From contig NZ_OY764327.1 in NCBI RefSeq assembly GCF_963668385.1, positions 3,072,501 to 3,136,500 of the forward strand: a DNA stretch of 64,000 nucleotides. The letters run 5' to 3'. How positions within the stretch are numbered: position 1 is the first letter of the stretch; each line of letters begins with the position of its first letter. The DNA comes from an uncultured Carboxylicivirga sp. GTDB lineage: Bacteria; Bacteroidota; Bacteroidia; Bacteroidales; Marinilabiliaceae. Made by a program: the position numbers and the translations under genes. The notes under the pieces are model-generated. The model ran no database searches, had not been told where the DNA came from, and saw nothing but the letters and a program-made list of their open reading frames with translations. Below are positions 54,190 to 63,501 of this stretch, piece by piece.

Positions 54190-56802
54190 ATGGAAATTGC
54201 AAGCAAGTACAGTCCTAATGCTACTGAAGACAAGTGGTATAAGTATTGGATGGACAAGGGATTTTTCAAATCGGTACCCGACGAAAGGGAGCCATATACC
54301 ATTGTAATCCCACCGCCAAACGTCACCGGGGTCCTTCATATGGGACATATGCTTAACAATACCATTCAAGATATTTTGATTCGTCGTGCCCGTATGATGG
54401 GTAAAAATGCCTGTTGGGTACCTGGTACCGATCACGCTTCTATTGCTACCGAGGCTAAAGTGGTAAACCGCCTTAAAACGCAAGGAATCGATAAGTCTGA
54501 TTTAAGCCGCGATGAGTTTTTAAGTCATGCCTGGAATTGGACCGAAGAACATGGTGGTATTATTTTAGAACAGTTGAAGAAACTAGGCGCCTCGTGCGAC
54601 TGGGATCGTACCTGTTTTACTTTAGATGAACCTCGCAGCAAAGCGGTGATCGATACTTTTGTGAAATTGTACGAAAAAGATTTGATTTATCGTGGTATTC
54701 GCATGGTAAATTGGGATCCGGAAGCCTTAACGGCTGTTTCGGACGAAGAGGTGATTTACAAAGAGGTTCATTCAAAATTGTACTATTTAAAGTATAAAAT
54801 TGAAGGTGAAGAAGAGTTTGTAACCATCGCTACCACTCGTCCTGAAACTATTTTGGGTGATACTGCTGTTTGTATCAATCCAAACGACGAACGTTTTGCT
54901 CACTTAAGAGGCAAACGAGTAATTGTACCATTGATCAATCGTTCTATTCCTATTATCGAAGATGAGTATGTGGATATGGAATTTGGTACCGGTTGTTTGA
55001 AAATTACACCGGCTCACGATATTCATGACTACGAAATTGGTATGCGCCATAACCTGGAGAGCATCGATATTTTAAACGATAACGGTACGCTTAGCGAAAA
55101 AGCCGGATTATTTGTGGGTAAAGATCGTTTTGTGGTTCGTGATGAGATTATTCCTGAATTAGAAAAAGCAGGTAACCTTCTTAAAGTTGAAAACTACGAT
55201 AATAAAGTAGGATGTTCGGAACGTACAGGTGCTGTTATCGAGCCTAAATTAAGTACCCAATGGTTCTTAAAAATGAGCGATATGGCTAAGGTTGCCCTGG
55301 ATGCTGTGATGAATGATGAAGTGAAGTTTCATCCTGCTAAATTCAAAAATGTGTACCGTCACTGGATGGAAAATGTAAAAGACTGGTGTATTTCGCGTCA
55401 GCTATACTGGGGGCACCGTATCCCTGTTTTCTATTTAGAGTCGGGCGATTTTGTAGTGGCATCAACCATCGAAGAAGCGGTTGAAAAAGCAAAAGCTAAA
55501 ACCGGAAACGAGGCCTTAACTACTGCTGATTTATCACAGGAAGAAGATGTATTGGATACATGGGCATCGTCATGGTTATGGCCAATGTCGGTTTTCGATC
55601 AGAATAACGAAGTAGATTATTACTACCCAACCAACGATTTGGTGACGGGTCATGATATTATCTTTTTCTGGGTAGCTCGTATGATTATGGCGGGTTACGA
55701 GTTTAAAGGAACATTCCCATTCCGCAATGTGTATTTCACAGGTATGGTACGCGATAAACAAGGGCGTAAAATGAGTAAGCAGCTGGGTAATTCGCCCGAT
55801 CCGTTGGATTTGATAGCTACTTATGGTGCCGATGGTGTACGTGTGGGTATGTTGTTGTGTTCGCCTGCTGGTGGCGACTTGTTGTTCGACGAGAGTTTGC
55901 CTGAACAAGGTCGTAACTTCTCTAACAAAATATGGAATGCATTCCGTTTGGTAAAAGGTTGGGATATCGATAACTCAATTGAGCAGCCCGAATATGCTAA
56001 ACAAGCTATTAGTTGGTTCGATGCTAAGTTGGATCAAACCATCGAAATTGTTAATGATCATTTCTCAAAATATCGTATTTCTGATGCTTTGATGACAGTT
56101 TATACTGTTTTCTGGCAAGAGTTCTCGTCGTGGTATCTCGAGGCTATCAAGCCTGCCTACCAACAGCCATTAGACGGTGCTACCTATAAAGCAACCGTTG
56201 AATTTTTCGATAAGATGTTACGTCTGTTGCATCCTTTTATGCCTTTCTTAACCGAAGAAATCTGGCAGACTTTGGAAGAGCGTAAAGAGGGCGAGAGCAT
56301 CATGGTGGCTGATATGCCGGTTGCCAAGCCTTTGAACGAAGACTTGTTGGATAAGTTTGAGTTGATGAAAGAGGCTGTAGGTGGTATTCGTACCATTCGC
56401 AAGGAGAAAAACATTCCAATGAAAGATGCTTTAAAGCTGGATGTGAAGGGTGGCGATAATTATGCTGATGATTTTGATGCTGTATTGGTAAAAATGGCCA
56501 ATATTAGCGAAATGACCATGGTAAATGAGAATACCGAGGGTGCTGTGTCGTTTATGGCGCGTACAAATGAGTATTTTATTCCGATGGATGGCATGATTGA
56601 CGTTGAAGCGGAGTTAGAAAAGCTACGCAAAGACCTTGCTCACCAGGAAGGATTCTTGAAAGGGGTGATGAAGAAGCTGGGTAACGAGCGTTTTGTGGGC
56701 AGTGCTCCCGAAGCAGTAGTTGCCAAAGAACGTCAGAAACAAGCCGATGCTGAGGCAAAGATTAAAACCCTTACCGAAAGCATTGCTCGTTTAGAAAAAT
56801 AG
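54190..56802 (+). CDS. valS: Valyl-tRNA synthetase
   Basis: 870 residues, normal length. Class I signatures: HIGH as [11 protein letters not shown] (about 50) preceded by PPPNVTG, and KMSKS as [14 protein letters not shown] (about 525). The CP1 editing domain is recognisable ([14 protein letters not shown] and DEEVIY). The C-terminal part has the tRNA-binding helical bundle and a coiled-coil arm (about 800-870, Lys/Glu/Ala-rich). It attaches valine to tRNA-Val and edits threonine. Alone in its operon, with an unusual 5' leader and a strong 3' terminator. Confidence 0.97.
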   Translation: MEIASKYSPNATEDKWYKYWMDKGFFKSVPDEREPYTIVIPPPNVTGVLHMGHMLNNTIQDILIRRARMMGKNACWVPGTDHASIATEAKVVNRLKTQGIDKSDLSRDEFLSHAWNWTEEHGGIILEQLKKLGASCDWDRTCFTLDEPRSKAVIDTFVKLYEKDLIYRGIRMVNWDPEALTAVSDEEVIYKEVHSKLYYLKYKIEGEEEFVTIATTRPETILGDTAVCINPNDERFAHLRGKRVIVPLINRSIPIIEDEYVDMEFGTGCLKITPAHDIHDYEIGMRHNLESIDILNDNGTLSEKAGLFVGKDRFVVRDEIIPELEKAGNLLKVENYDNKVGCSERTGAVIEPKLSTQWFLKMSDMAKVALDAVMNDEVKFHPAKFKNVYRHWMENVKDWCISRQLYWGHRIPVFYLESGDFVVASTIEEAVEKAKAKTGNEALTTADLSQEEDVLDTWASSWLWPMSVFDQNNEVDYYYPTNDLVTGHDIIFFWVARMIMAGYEFKGTFPFRNVYFTGMVRDKQGRKMSKQLGNSPDPLDLIATYGADGVRVGMLLCSPAGGDLLFDESLPEQGRNFSNKIWNAFRLVKGWDIDNSIEQPEYAKQAISWFDAKLDQTIEIVNDHFSKYRISDALMTVYTVFWQEFSSWYLEAIKPAYQQPLDGATYKATVEFFDKMLRLLHPFMPFLTEEIWQTLEERKEGESIMVADMPVAKPLNEDLLDKFELMKEAVGGIRTIRKEKNIPMKDALKLDVKGGDNYADDFDAVLVKMANISEMTMVNENTEGAVSFMARTNEYFIPMDGMIDVEAELEKLRKDLAHQEGFLKGVMKKLGNERFVGSAPEAVVAKERQKQADAEAKIKTLTESIARLEK

Positions 56803-56825
56803 AAAGAAGTACATAAGTATATAGC

Positions 56826-56856
56826 AAAGGGCTGCGATTGATCGCAGCCCTTTTTG
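56826..56856 (+). terminator. Intrinsic terminator of valS
   Basis: AAAGGGCTGCGAT (56826-56838) pairs perfectly with its complement at 56841-56853 over a 2-nt loop, then further T residues. It marks the left edge of a gene-free island. Confidence 0.85.
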
Positions 56857-56869
56857 TATATCAGTAAAT

Positions 56870-57300
56870 TGTTATTGTCTGATGATTAAAAATGGATAGC
56901 TTAAGATTTGAATAAGATATCTCTACATGTAAAGATACTATCTTAACAATAATTGGTTTGAACTAATATTAGTTTATAGATTCTATATAATGAAAATTGA
57001 TTTATAAATATTAGTATCTAGTTTCTGATACTGAAAATAGAATATCTAATTATAAAAATAATAGTCTAAAAATATAAAGAATGTATCTATATTAAAATAT
57101 GAATATATATTAATAATAATAAGAGAATAAAACTAATAATAGATAATAACAATAATTAAATAGATAATTACAAAAGAAAAAAAGAAAGCAACAAAAGAAA
57201 ACTAGATTTAAATATTAATAATTAGTATTAGAATCGAAAATATAAGAATATAAATGATATAATAAGGAATCAGTTTTTTAATAATAGATAGATGTTTGAG
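56870..57300. other. Very AT-rich, C-poor gene-free stretch
   Basis: About 430 bp that is nearly all A and T on this strand, with very few C residues and many short AATAATA-type runs. No ORF, no tRNA-like fold and no clear repeat unit. It separates valS from a repeat island and is well below the GC of the neighbours. Confidence 0.55.
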
Positions 57301-57390
57301 GATGGAATAGACTCTCTCTACCTTTGATTAATCATATACTAGTAAAGAATTAAGCGGATCGAATTTTGTCTAACGAAATTGGTTGGAAAA

Positions 57391-57838
57391 ATCATTAAGC
57401 ATCATTGGAGTAGCAAGCAGCCATCAGCAAGCAGCTTTTTTTATTGGTAATCTATTAAGTGCGGTATCTCTGCCGCAAAGGCATTTGCGATTTAAATTTG
57501 GTTGGAGAGTGCGGCAGTAGTTTGTTTTGTGCGTCCCGGGGTTGCGTTCGTTTCTTCGCGAAGCTCAGATGCCTCATTTACCCCGGGCTATTCATATTTA
57601 ACCTCTTCGAGGTTATTTTTTAGGAGATATGGGAACCTCATATGTTATATGGAAATAGCTAAAAGCTAGCAGCCAATAGCCAGTAGCTTTTAATTGATAA
57701 TCGTTTAATCGGGTAATGGAATAATGGTCTCATCGATAATTGATAATCATTCACAGTCGTCCCTCGGGGACTTGCTGTTGCAGCTAGTATACACAGCACT
57801 TACGTACTGTGCTGTTACAGTCAGGCCTCCGGCCTTCG
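57391..57838. repeat. Repeat copy 1 of a 499-bp-period tandem repeat rich in short palindromes
   Basis: The core 57419-57744 recurs at 57918-58243, 499 bp away, with only two substitutions in 326 bp. The tail 57745-57838 recurs at 60781-60874 (about ten differences in 94) on the other side of the IS21 element. The unit is non-coding and packed with small palindromes: CTTCGCGAAG, AACCTCTTCGAGGTT, paired CCCGGGG/CCCCGGG, GTCCCTCGGGGAC, CAGCAC/GTGCTG and AGGCCTCCGGCCT. This is a REP-like architecture. No REP-associated tyrosine transposase is in the window. Confidence 0.8.
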
Positions 57839-57917
57839 AAAGTTCAGGAAGCTCATTCTATAGTATTAGAGAAAACTTTTTTACAGCCATTGTAATAGCT
57901 AAAAGTTAGAGGCCAAT

Positions 57918-58243
57918 AGCCATCAGCAAGCAGCTTTTTTTATTGGTAATCTATTAAGTGCGGTATCTCTGCCGCAAAGGCATTTGCGATTTAAATTTGG
58001 TTGGAGAGTGCGGCAGTAGTTTGTTTTGTGCATCCCGGGGTTGCGTTCGTTTCTTCGCGAAGCTCAGATGCCTCATTTACCCCGGGCTATTCATATTTAA
58101 CCTCTTCGAGGTTATTTTTTAGGAGATATGGGAACCTCATATGTTATATGGAAATAGCTATAAGCTAGCAGCCAATAGCCAGTAGCTTTTAATTGATAAT
58201 CGTTTAATCGGGTAATGGAATAATGGTCTCATCGATAATTGAT
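57918..58243. repeat. Repeat copy 2, 5' part, interrupted by IS21
   Basis: Near-identical to 57419-57744 (two substitutions). The last 8 bp, taattgat, are the left target-site duplication of the IS21 element; the unit resumes at 60781 after the second copy of taattgat. Confidence 0.85.
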
Positions 58244-58316
58244 TGTTTATTTCAATCAGAAAGTATACCAGTATTTCAATCCAAAAGTATACCATTTCTT
58301 TTAAAAAGGAAAGAGA

Positions 58317-58354
58317 GATGATCGTTCTCTGGGGTACCCCAGAGAACGATCATC
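58317..58354. repeat. Perfect 38-bp palindrome inside the IS21 element
   Basis: Arms 58317-58335 and 58336-58354 are exactly complementary with no loop; the centre is GGGGTACCCC. It lies 26 bp after the istB stop. As RNA it folds to a stem of about 17 bp on either strand. It can act as a terminator or insulator against read-through into istAB, or as a cruciform. Confidence 0.75.
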
Positions 58355-58379
58355 TGGTGCGCGGATTTTTTTGTTTTTT

Positions 58380-59135
58380 TCATTTTTTCATCATTTGCTT
58401 TGTTTCTTTTAGTCTGTACGATTCACCATTCATATTTATTAAGTATGCCTTATGAGTCAGTCTGTCGACAAGAGCAGCTGTTAATACTGGATCTCCAAAT
58501 ATTTCTTCCCATCGATCAAAACCAAGATTGGTTGTAATAATGGTTGATTTACGTCCAACCCTTAATGATAAATGGTTAAAAAGAAGTTCAGAACCTTCTT
58601 TATCAAAGGAGATATAACCAAATTCATCACATATAACCAGATCGTATTTTTCAAACTTAAGTTCCATTTGGCGTAATGAACGTTCAGAGTGAGCCTCTCG
58701 TAGTTGGGTTAGCAGTCGGTGCACCGTTGTAAAAAGCACTTTGTAGCCTTGCATGCAAGCTTTAAGACCTAAGCCTGTTGCAATATGAGTTTTACCCGTT
58801 CCCGGATTACCTGCCAATACTATGTTTTGACCTTCAGCGATAAAATCAAGCCTTTCCAACAATGGTAGTTTTTCATTTGCATCGGGTGGCAACTGGTCTC
58901 TTTTTAAATCACCCAGATACATTTTAGCAGGAAAACCGGCTAACCTGATCTGTGATTTCTTTCGGTTTTCAAGGCGTACTTCAAACTCTTTTTCCATTAA
59001 TTTGAGCAGATATTGTTCGTAATCCAGATTTTCTTTGGCTGCTTCCTGGGCTATATGCTTAAAATCTCTTCTGAAAACAGGCAATCTAAGCTCTTTGCTG
59101 TATTTGATGATTTCGTTATTTGTATAATTATCCAT
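58380..59135 (-). CDS. istB: IstB-like ATPase, IS21 transposition helper
   Basis: 251 residues. AAA+ motifs: Walker A GNPGTGKTHIA (about 108-118), Walker B LVICDEFGY (about 170-178), and a sensor-like S-T-I-I-T-T-N. The N-terminal 70 residues bind DNA or partner. The gene starts 11 bp after the istA stop, normal for IS21. IstB assembles on DNA and directs the transposase to the target. Full length and undamaged. Confidence 0.95.
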   Translation of the reverse strand: MDNYTNNEIIKYSKELRLPVFRRDFKHIAQEAAKENLDYEQYLLKLMEKEFEVRLENRKKSQIRLAGFPAKMYLGDLKRDQLPPDANEKLPLLERLDFIAEGQNIVLAGNPGTGKTHIATGLGLKACMQGYKVLFTTVHRLLTQLREAHSERSLRQMELKFEKYDLVICDEFGYISFDKEGSELLFNHLSLRVGRKSTIITTNLGFDRWEEIFGDPVLTAALVDRLTHKAYLINMNGESYRLKETKQMMKK

Positions 59136-59146
59136 GACTTGATTTT

Positions 59147-60679
59147 TTAATTTAGTAATGCTGTTATTTGAGATAATTGCTGTTTGGCCAGTCCGGTTGT
59201 TAAATCTGCTTGCTGTTGATAATTACTGTCTTGCTTATTCCCCAATAAGGCTTTTATCTGTTCTGATGTAATTTGTTGCACACCGCAATCCAACAACCTT
59301 TTTACTGTGTTTTCAAGCCGTTCTCCTTCAATAGCGTATTTTTGGCAATAGGTTAATAGCTCTATAAAATCCTTAGGTACATCTATAAAAAATTCATCAT
59401 ACAGACCTTTAAGATATTTACTGCAAGCCAGTGCTACACTTCCTTTTAGAGCTCCGGGCTTTTGCTTAAAAGTGGTAAGATAATGCTCTATGGTTATGAC
59501 CCATTGATGCAGCCCATAACATCGGGCATGCTTTGCAAGTAAAACACCTTCGGCATAAACAAGTATGTGATGGCTCATTACCCTCACTTCCAACATGTGC
59601 CCAACCAAACGATCCGGCACTGAGTAACGATTGGTTCGGTAGCAAATAGTGGCATATTTGTCTACCCTAAGAAATTCTTCTTCGTAACACGATAATTTAG
59701 GAGGGCAGGATAATAAGGCTTGCTTCTCAATAGCAAATAACTCTGCTGCTGTTTTTCCGGTTAGTTGTTGTTTGGTACTATTGACCTTTTGTATGGCTGT
59801 GTCAAGTTTCTTTTGTGCTGATTCGATAGTGTCAAAATGATCTGTCAGACTAAAAGCTTTACGTCTTATGTATTCAACACTTCGTTCTACATGTCCTTTT
59901 TCATTGCCTCTGTAAGCATTGCAAAAGCGATGACTAAATTGATAATGACCTCGCATCCTTAATAGTGCTTTTGTGGGCTCTTTCTCATGTCTGCCAACAA
60001 AATTTGCCACTGCAACACGCATATTATCATATATCATTTGCTTATAAACTCCACCGGCAAATTCCATGAAAGAAACATGAGACTCCATAAAAGACAAAGT
60101 ATCCTGACGCTGGTAAATGGCTGCATATCGATAATTGCTGTAAGTAGAGGTAAAAACAGCTAATTGTAATCGTACCAATCGTCCCTGGATGTAAAGTTTT
60201 ATTTCACCCCAATCAAACTCACAACTCTCTCCAGGTTGGTACTCCTGGCGGATATATGCTTCTTTTGATGATGGAATGTTTTCTTTTTCCCGGATGTAAT
60301 TACAAACGGTGGTATAGCCTATTTTAAATCCACATTCATTTAACTGCTCATGAATATCCTTTTTCTTCATTATTTGCTTGCGCAAACCGCCTTTTTGCTT
60401 TTGTGCATTAAGCAACAATAATCGGTCTATTTCTGCTTGAACTTCTTGTGTTAGCTTCAACTTGCTTCTGTCACCTTGTTTGTATTTTATTGGCTCTGTA
60501 AGGTAGTGTGTTAATAATGTTGTTGAACTCTTGTTTGACTGGCAATACTGTTCGTATTCTTCTATGTACTTTTTTACCGTTTTTCGGCTAATATTTAGTT
60601 CCCTTGATATGGCACGTTGACTTTTGCCTTCTCGGTAACTACTTATGATTATTTCTTGCTTTGTATACATACTTATCAT
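59147..60679 (-). CDS. istA: IstA-like DDE transposase of IS21
   Basis: 510 residues. The N-terminal helix-turn-helix (SQRAISRELNISRKTVKKYI) binds the ends. The RNase-H-like catalytic core has the D-D-E set in EFDWGEIKL, IYDNMRVAV and KGHVERSVEYIRR. A C-terminal beta-barrel domain follows (about 325-415). The upstream boundary and the right IS end lie 93 bp beyond the start. No frameshift, so the element may still move. Confidence 0.95.
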   Translation of the reverse strand: MISMYTKQEIIISSYREGKSQRAISRELNISRKTVKKYIEEYEQYCQSNKSSTTLLTHYLTEPIKYKQGDRSKLKLTQEVQAEIDRLLLLNAQKQKGGLRKQIMKKKDIHEQLNECGFKIGYTTVCNYIREKENIPSSKEAYIRQEYQPGESCEFDWGEIKLYIQGRLVRLQLAVFTSTYSNYRYAAIYQRQDTLSFMESHVSFMEFAGGVYKQMIYDNMRVAVANFVGRHEKEPTKALLRMRGHYQFSHRFCNAYRGNEKGHVERSVEYIRRKAFSLTDHFDTIESAQKKLDTAIQKVNSTKQQLTGKTAAELFAIEKQALLSCPPKLSCYEEEFLRVDKYATICYRTNRYSVPDRLVGHMLEVRVMSHHILVYAEGVLLAKHARCYGLHQWVITIEHYLTTFKQKPGALKGSVALACSKYLKGLYDEFFIDVPKDFIELLTYCQKYAIEGERLENTVKRLLDCGVQQITSEQIKALLGNKQDSNYQQQADLTTGLAKQQLSQITALLN

Positions 60680-60780
60680 GTTTTATGAACGTAATAATCT
60701 TCGTTCATTTATGAATAACAAGTGGTATACTTTTCGATTAATATGTGGGGTACTTTCTTATTAATATATACATAATTGAT

Positions 60781-60874
60781 AATCATTCACAGTCGTCCCT
60801 CCGGGACTTGGTCTTGCCTCATGTGCACACAGCACTTACGTACTGTGCTGTTACAGTCAGGCCTCCAGCCTTCG
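60781..60874. repeat. Repeat copy 2, 3' part, after IS21
   Basis: Aligns without gaps to 57745-57838 with about ten substitutions. It contains the same hairpins (GTCCCTCCGGGAC, CAGCACTTACGTACTGTGCTG). Just downstream GGTTACT-gagcctgtcga-AGTAACC forms another palindrome of the cactgagcctgtcgaagtg kind that is common between genes of many Bacteroidota (recalled, not checked). At 60930-60960 a third partial unit start matches 57391-57420. Confidence 0.75.
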
Positions 60875-61045
60875 GAAAAGGTTACTGAGCCTGTCGAAGT
60901 AACCTTGTTATTTGTAAGTAGAGGAAATAAATCATTAAGCACCATTGTAGTAGCAAGCAGCTAGAGGCCAACAGCCATTGGCTTTTAATCGATAATCGTG
61001 TAATCGATAATTGGTAATCAATCACATTGGTTAATTGGATTATCA

Positions 61046-63433
61046 TTAAAGCGCAAACTCAAGCCCCAGTTTAAAAGCCCAGTTATCAATTCCTTTATCT
61101 AACTGATAGGCTCCATAACGGTAATGAACCGACAAACCATATCGGAAAATAAAGTTAGATAAGAGATTGCGGAAGTATACGCCCGACTCGTAATAGCCTT
61201 TCTCCATCGATTGGATGCCTTTGGGAGCCTCGCCCCACGCGGCATTGGTCGAAAGTACAATCTCGGGTTTAATGCGTCGGTTCGTGTTTAAAGATAGGGG
61301 TATGCCATGCGAAAAATAAACAGCCGAAAATTGATCGCTGGCAAACTCATTCAGGCGCATGGTGGCAAATGAGTTGGGTATGTATATAGTAAGACTCTTG
61401 TACGATCCCAGCGAGCTATACAAAAAGGTAGTGGGGTAATCGCCGTATAATTTGGCAGCTTGCAACCTTATGTTGGTATACATGGCGTTGGGATAATTAA
61501 AAGTCTTTTCAATCTGCCCCTCCAGTTTCTGGTAGTCGAACGTGCCGTTTTGTTCCAATTGCCCATAGCAAGCATTCAGCCAAACTTTCGGATATTTAGT
61601 GCCTTCCGAAATTAATCCTAAAGCAGTGTTGGTAAATCTTTCGCGGTGCGCCCATTTTAAACGTACCGATGCTTCCTGAAAGTCAAATCGCGGAGCAATC
61701 TCTTCAGTATCTAAAAAGCGATACTTCTTTTTGGGTGTAACCGATGCATTTCGATAATACAATCCGGTTTTAAAATATTTTAGAAAACGAAATTCAGTAC
61801 CAGTTTTCAATTCTTGAGTTCGGTCCATGGTTTCGATTAAATAGCCACGAAACATTTCAGCCGAATTTATTTGAATACCATCCATAAAGCTCAGCTCACC
61901 TGTTGCAAAAACATCATCCTTGTAATCGAATATAAAACGGTTTTCCTTTTTACTGAATGGAGTAAGATTAAGCGAGCCTCCGTACTTCCATTCTTTATCA
62001 CCAAAACCATATGTAGCATATCCACCTGTCGAAAATTTGGTCGAAATCTTGGGGCCGGTATACAATCCCATTCCCACTTTAAAACCTTCGTAATCGTTAT
62101 AATCGAAAAAACGACGTAAATCCAACTGAAACTTACCGGCAGGAATGTAGCCTTTAATCATCGACATTTGCAGGTTTACAATAGCATCAAAATGCATGCG
62201 TTTACCCAAGCTGTCGAGCAATTGATAGGTTAACGAATCGCTTGCAGTTAAGGGTTCGTATCTGTAGGTGCCAATATCGGGCGATGTGCGCGCTAGTGTA
62301 GCATCTTCAAATACCACATTGTCAAAATCCTTGGCAGTAAAGTCTGGGTGGGTATCAATGGCCGTTACATAACTCTTACCTTTTCCTATTAAAGGATAGG
62401 GGAGTTGCTGCGACGATCCAATGCTTTTAAACTCCAAACTACTTTCGAGCTGGTGTGGAAACCATAATCCATCTTCGTTGGGCTGATAAATTTGCTTGAT
62501 GTAAAGGTTAAATCCCTTGTTTGATCCTGCTGTTTTGGCAACTACACTTTTAATGGCCCAATCGGCCTGATGTATGTGAAAGGTACCAATTAAACCTCTG
62601 AAATTATGTGTTGGTTTGGGATTGTAGGATATATAGAAGATCGAATCGCCTTTGTTATCAACAATGGTATCGAGCAGTTGAAAGTAATAGTTATTTAACC
62701 CTGCTTTGGATGCGGGGTTCAGGTAGTCATTATCAAGTATGTTTAGGTACTGATCGTAGAACGAAAAGGGTTGAAGCAATGCAGGCAACGAAGCTAGTGT
62801 TGAGTTTTTCATTCCACTAACGCGGCCTGATAAAATGCGCTCTTTATCCATTCCTTTCTTAAAATGTCTTTTCTCCGAAACCGATTCAAAAAGCATCAAG
62901 TAACTATCTTTGCTTAATCCCATTTCGTTCATTAGTATGGGTAGCTCTTCGTCGCGTATTTCTTCCGGCATATCGTATTCCATCACCATTTTATGATACA
63001 GAATACAACTAAAAGGTTGGTATAACGACGGGTTGTGCCGGTCGCTGTTGGCAATTACATTTTTCATGATGGTAACAGCCGGATTCTCGCCTGGTACTAC
63101 ATTAATTTCGTCCAGTTCGTATTGTATCGGATGAAGTCGGATCGTTAGAAATGGGTCCACATCTTCGCTTTTAAGTTCCGATGGATAATACCCCAGACAC
63201 GAAAACTGAATATTGGATGAATGAGTGTAGCCGCTTATTTTAAATTTCCCATCGATATCGGTAATGGTACCTTTCTGCTTGCCATAAATAACATTTACAA
63301 ACGGAATAGACTGACCTGTGATGGCATCAACTACAGTTCCGGAAATTTCCTGAGCATTACTGCTGATGCCGGGTAGAATTAGGCAGGTAAGTAATATAAG
63401 TTGGATAAAGTGTTTTAAAGCTCTGGCAGGCAT
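61046..63433 (-). CDS. DUF5686 outer-membrane protein with carboxypeptidase-like N-terminal domain
   Basis: 795 residues, signal peptide ending GISSNAQ. Residues about 27-110 are a carboxypeptidase-D regulatory-like (CarboxypepD_reg) domain: ISGTVVDAITGQSIPFVNVIYG and KGTITDIDGKFKI. After it come an exported alpha/beta region and a C-terminal beta-barrel whose last strand ends in a LGLEFAL-type motif. This is the DUF5686 architecture in Bacteroidota. There is no TonB box or SusC plug, so it is not a SusC. Function is unknown; it may insert or bind outer-membrane components. It is the first host gene after the repeat island. Confidence 0.8.
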   Translation of the reverse strand: MPARALKHFIQLILLTCLILPGISSNAQEISGTVVDAITGQSIPFVNVIYGKQKGTITDIDGKFKISGYTHSSNIQFSCLGYYPSELKSEDVDPFLTIRLHPIQYELDEINVVPGENPAVTIMKNVIANSDRHNPSLYQPFSCILYHKMVMEYDMPEEIRDEELPILMNEMGLSKDSYLMLFESVSEKRHFKKGMDKERILSGRVSGMKNSTLASLPALLQPFSFYDQYLNILDNDYLNPASKAGLNNYYFQLLDTIVDNKGDSIFYISYNPKPTHNFRGLIGTFHIHQADWAIKSVVAKTAGSNKGFNLYIKQIYQPNEDGLWFPHQLESSLEFKSIGSSQQLPYPLIGKGKSYVTAIDTHPDFTAKDFDNVVFEDATLARTSPDIGTYRYEPLTASDSLTYQLLDSLGKRMHFDAIVNLQMSMIKGYIPAGKFQLDLRRFFDYNDYEGFKVGMGLYTGPKISTKFSTGGYATYGFGDKEWKYGGSLNLTPFSKKENRFIFDYKDDVFATGELSFMDGIQINSAEMFRGYLIETMDRTQELKTGTEFRFLKYFKTGLYYRNASVTPKKKYRFLDTEEIAPRFDFQEASVRLKWAHRERFTNTALGLISEGTKYPKVWLNACYGQLEQNGTFDYQKLEGQIEKTFNYPNAMYTNIRLQAAKLYGDYPTTFLYSSLGSYKSLTIYIPNSFATMRLNEFASDQFSAVYFSHGIPLSLNTNRRIKPEIVLSTNAAWGEAPKGIQSMEKGYYESGVYFRNLLSNFIFRYGLSVHYRYGAYQLDKGIDNWAFKLGLEFAL

Positions 63434-63465
63434 AGGAATTTTAAAAATGGTTAGCGAGCGAAAAA

Positions 63466-63496
63466 TACAAAAAAAAGAGCCAATATAAAGGCTCTT
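63466..63496 (-). terminator. Intrinsic terminator of the rluB-like gene
   Basis: Minus-strand AAGAGCC and GGCTCTT (63490-63496, 63475-63481) form a 7-bp stem with an 8-nt loop followed by T8. It lies a few bases after the pseudouridine synthase stop. Confidence 0.75.
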
Positions 63497-63501
63497 CTTA
63501 T

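Larger units (their letters stand above)
58244..60772. mobile_element. IS21-family insertion sequence, 2529 bp, intact
   Basis: Ends are TGTTTATT (58244) and AATATATACA (60772), i.e. TG...CA. Each end carries two copies of an A-A-A-G-T-A-T-A-C-C-A repeat: left at 58259-58270 and 58283-58294; right, inverted, at 60746-60757 and 60723-60734, at matching distances from the ends. The 8-bp taattgat at 58236-58243 and 60773-60780 is a target-site duplication. Both istA and istB are full-length without frameshift. A perfect 38-bp palindrome lies between istB and the left end. The recovered target is the second copy of the 499-bp repeat. Confidence 0.95.

Noticed and set aside
57724-57909. 61-residue ORF in the repeat island
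   Set aside because: It falls in the repeat tail and is not maintained in the second copy.
57391-60960. CRISPR array in the repeat island
   Set aside because: Units are about 420 bp with a 499-bp period, not 25-40 bp repeats with unique spacers, and no cas gene is present.
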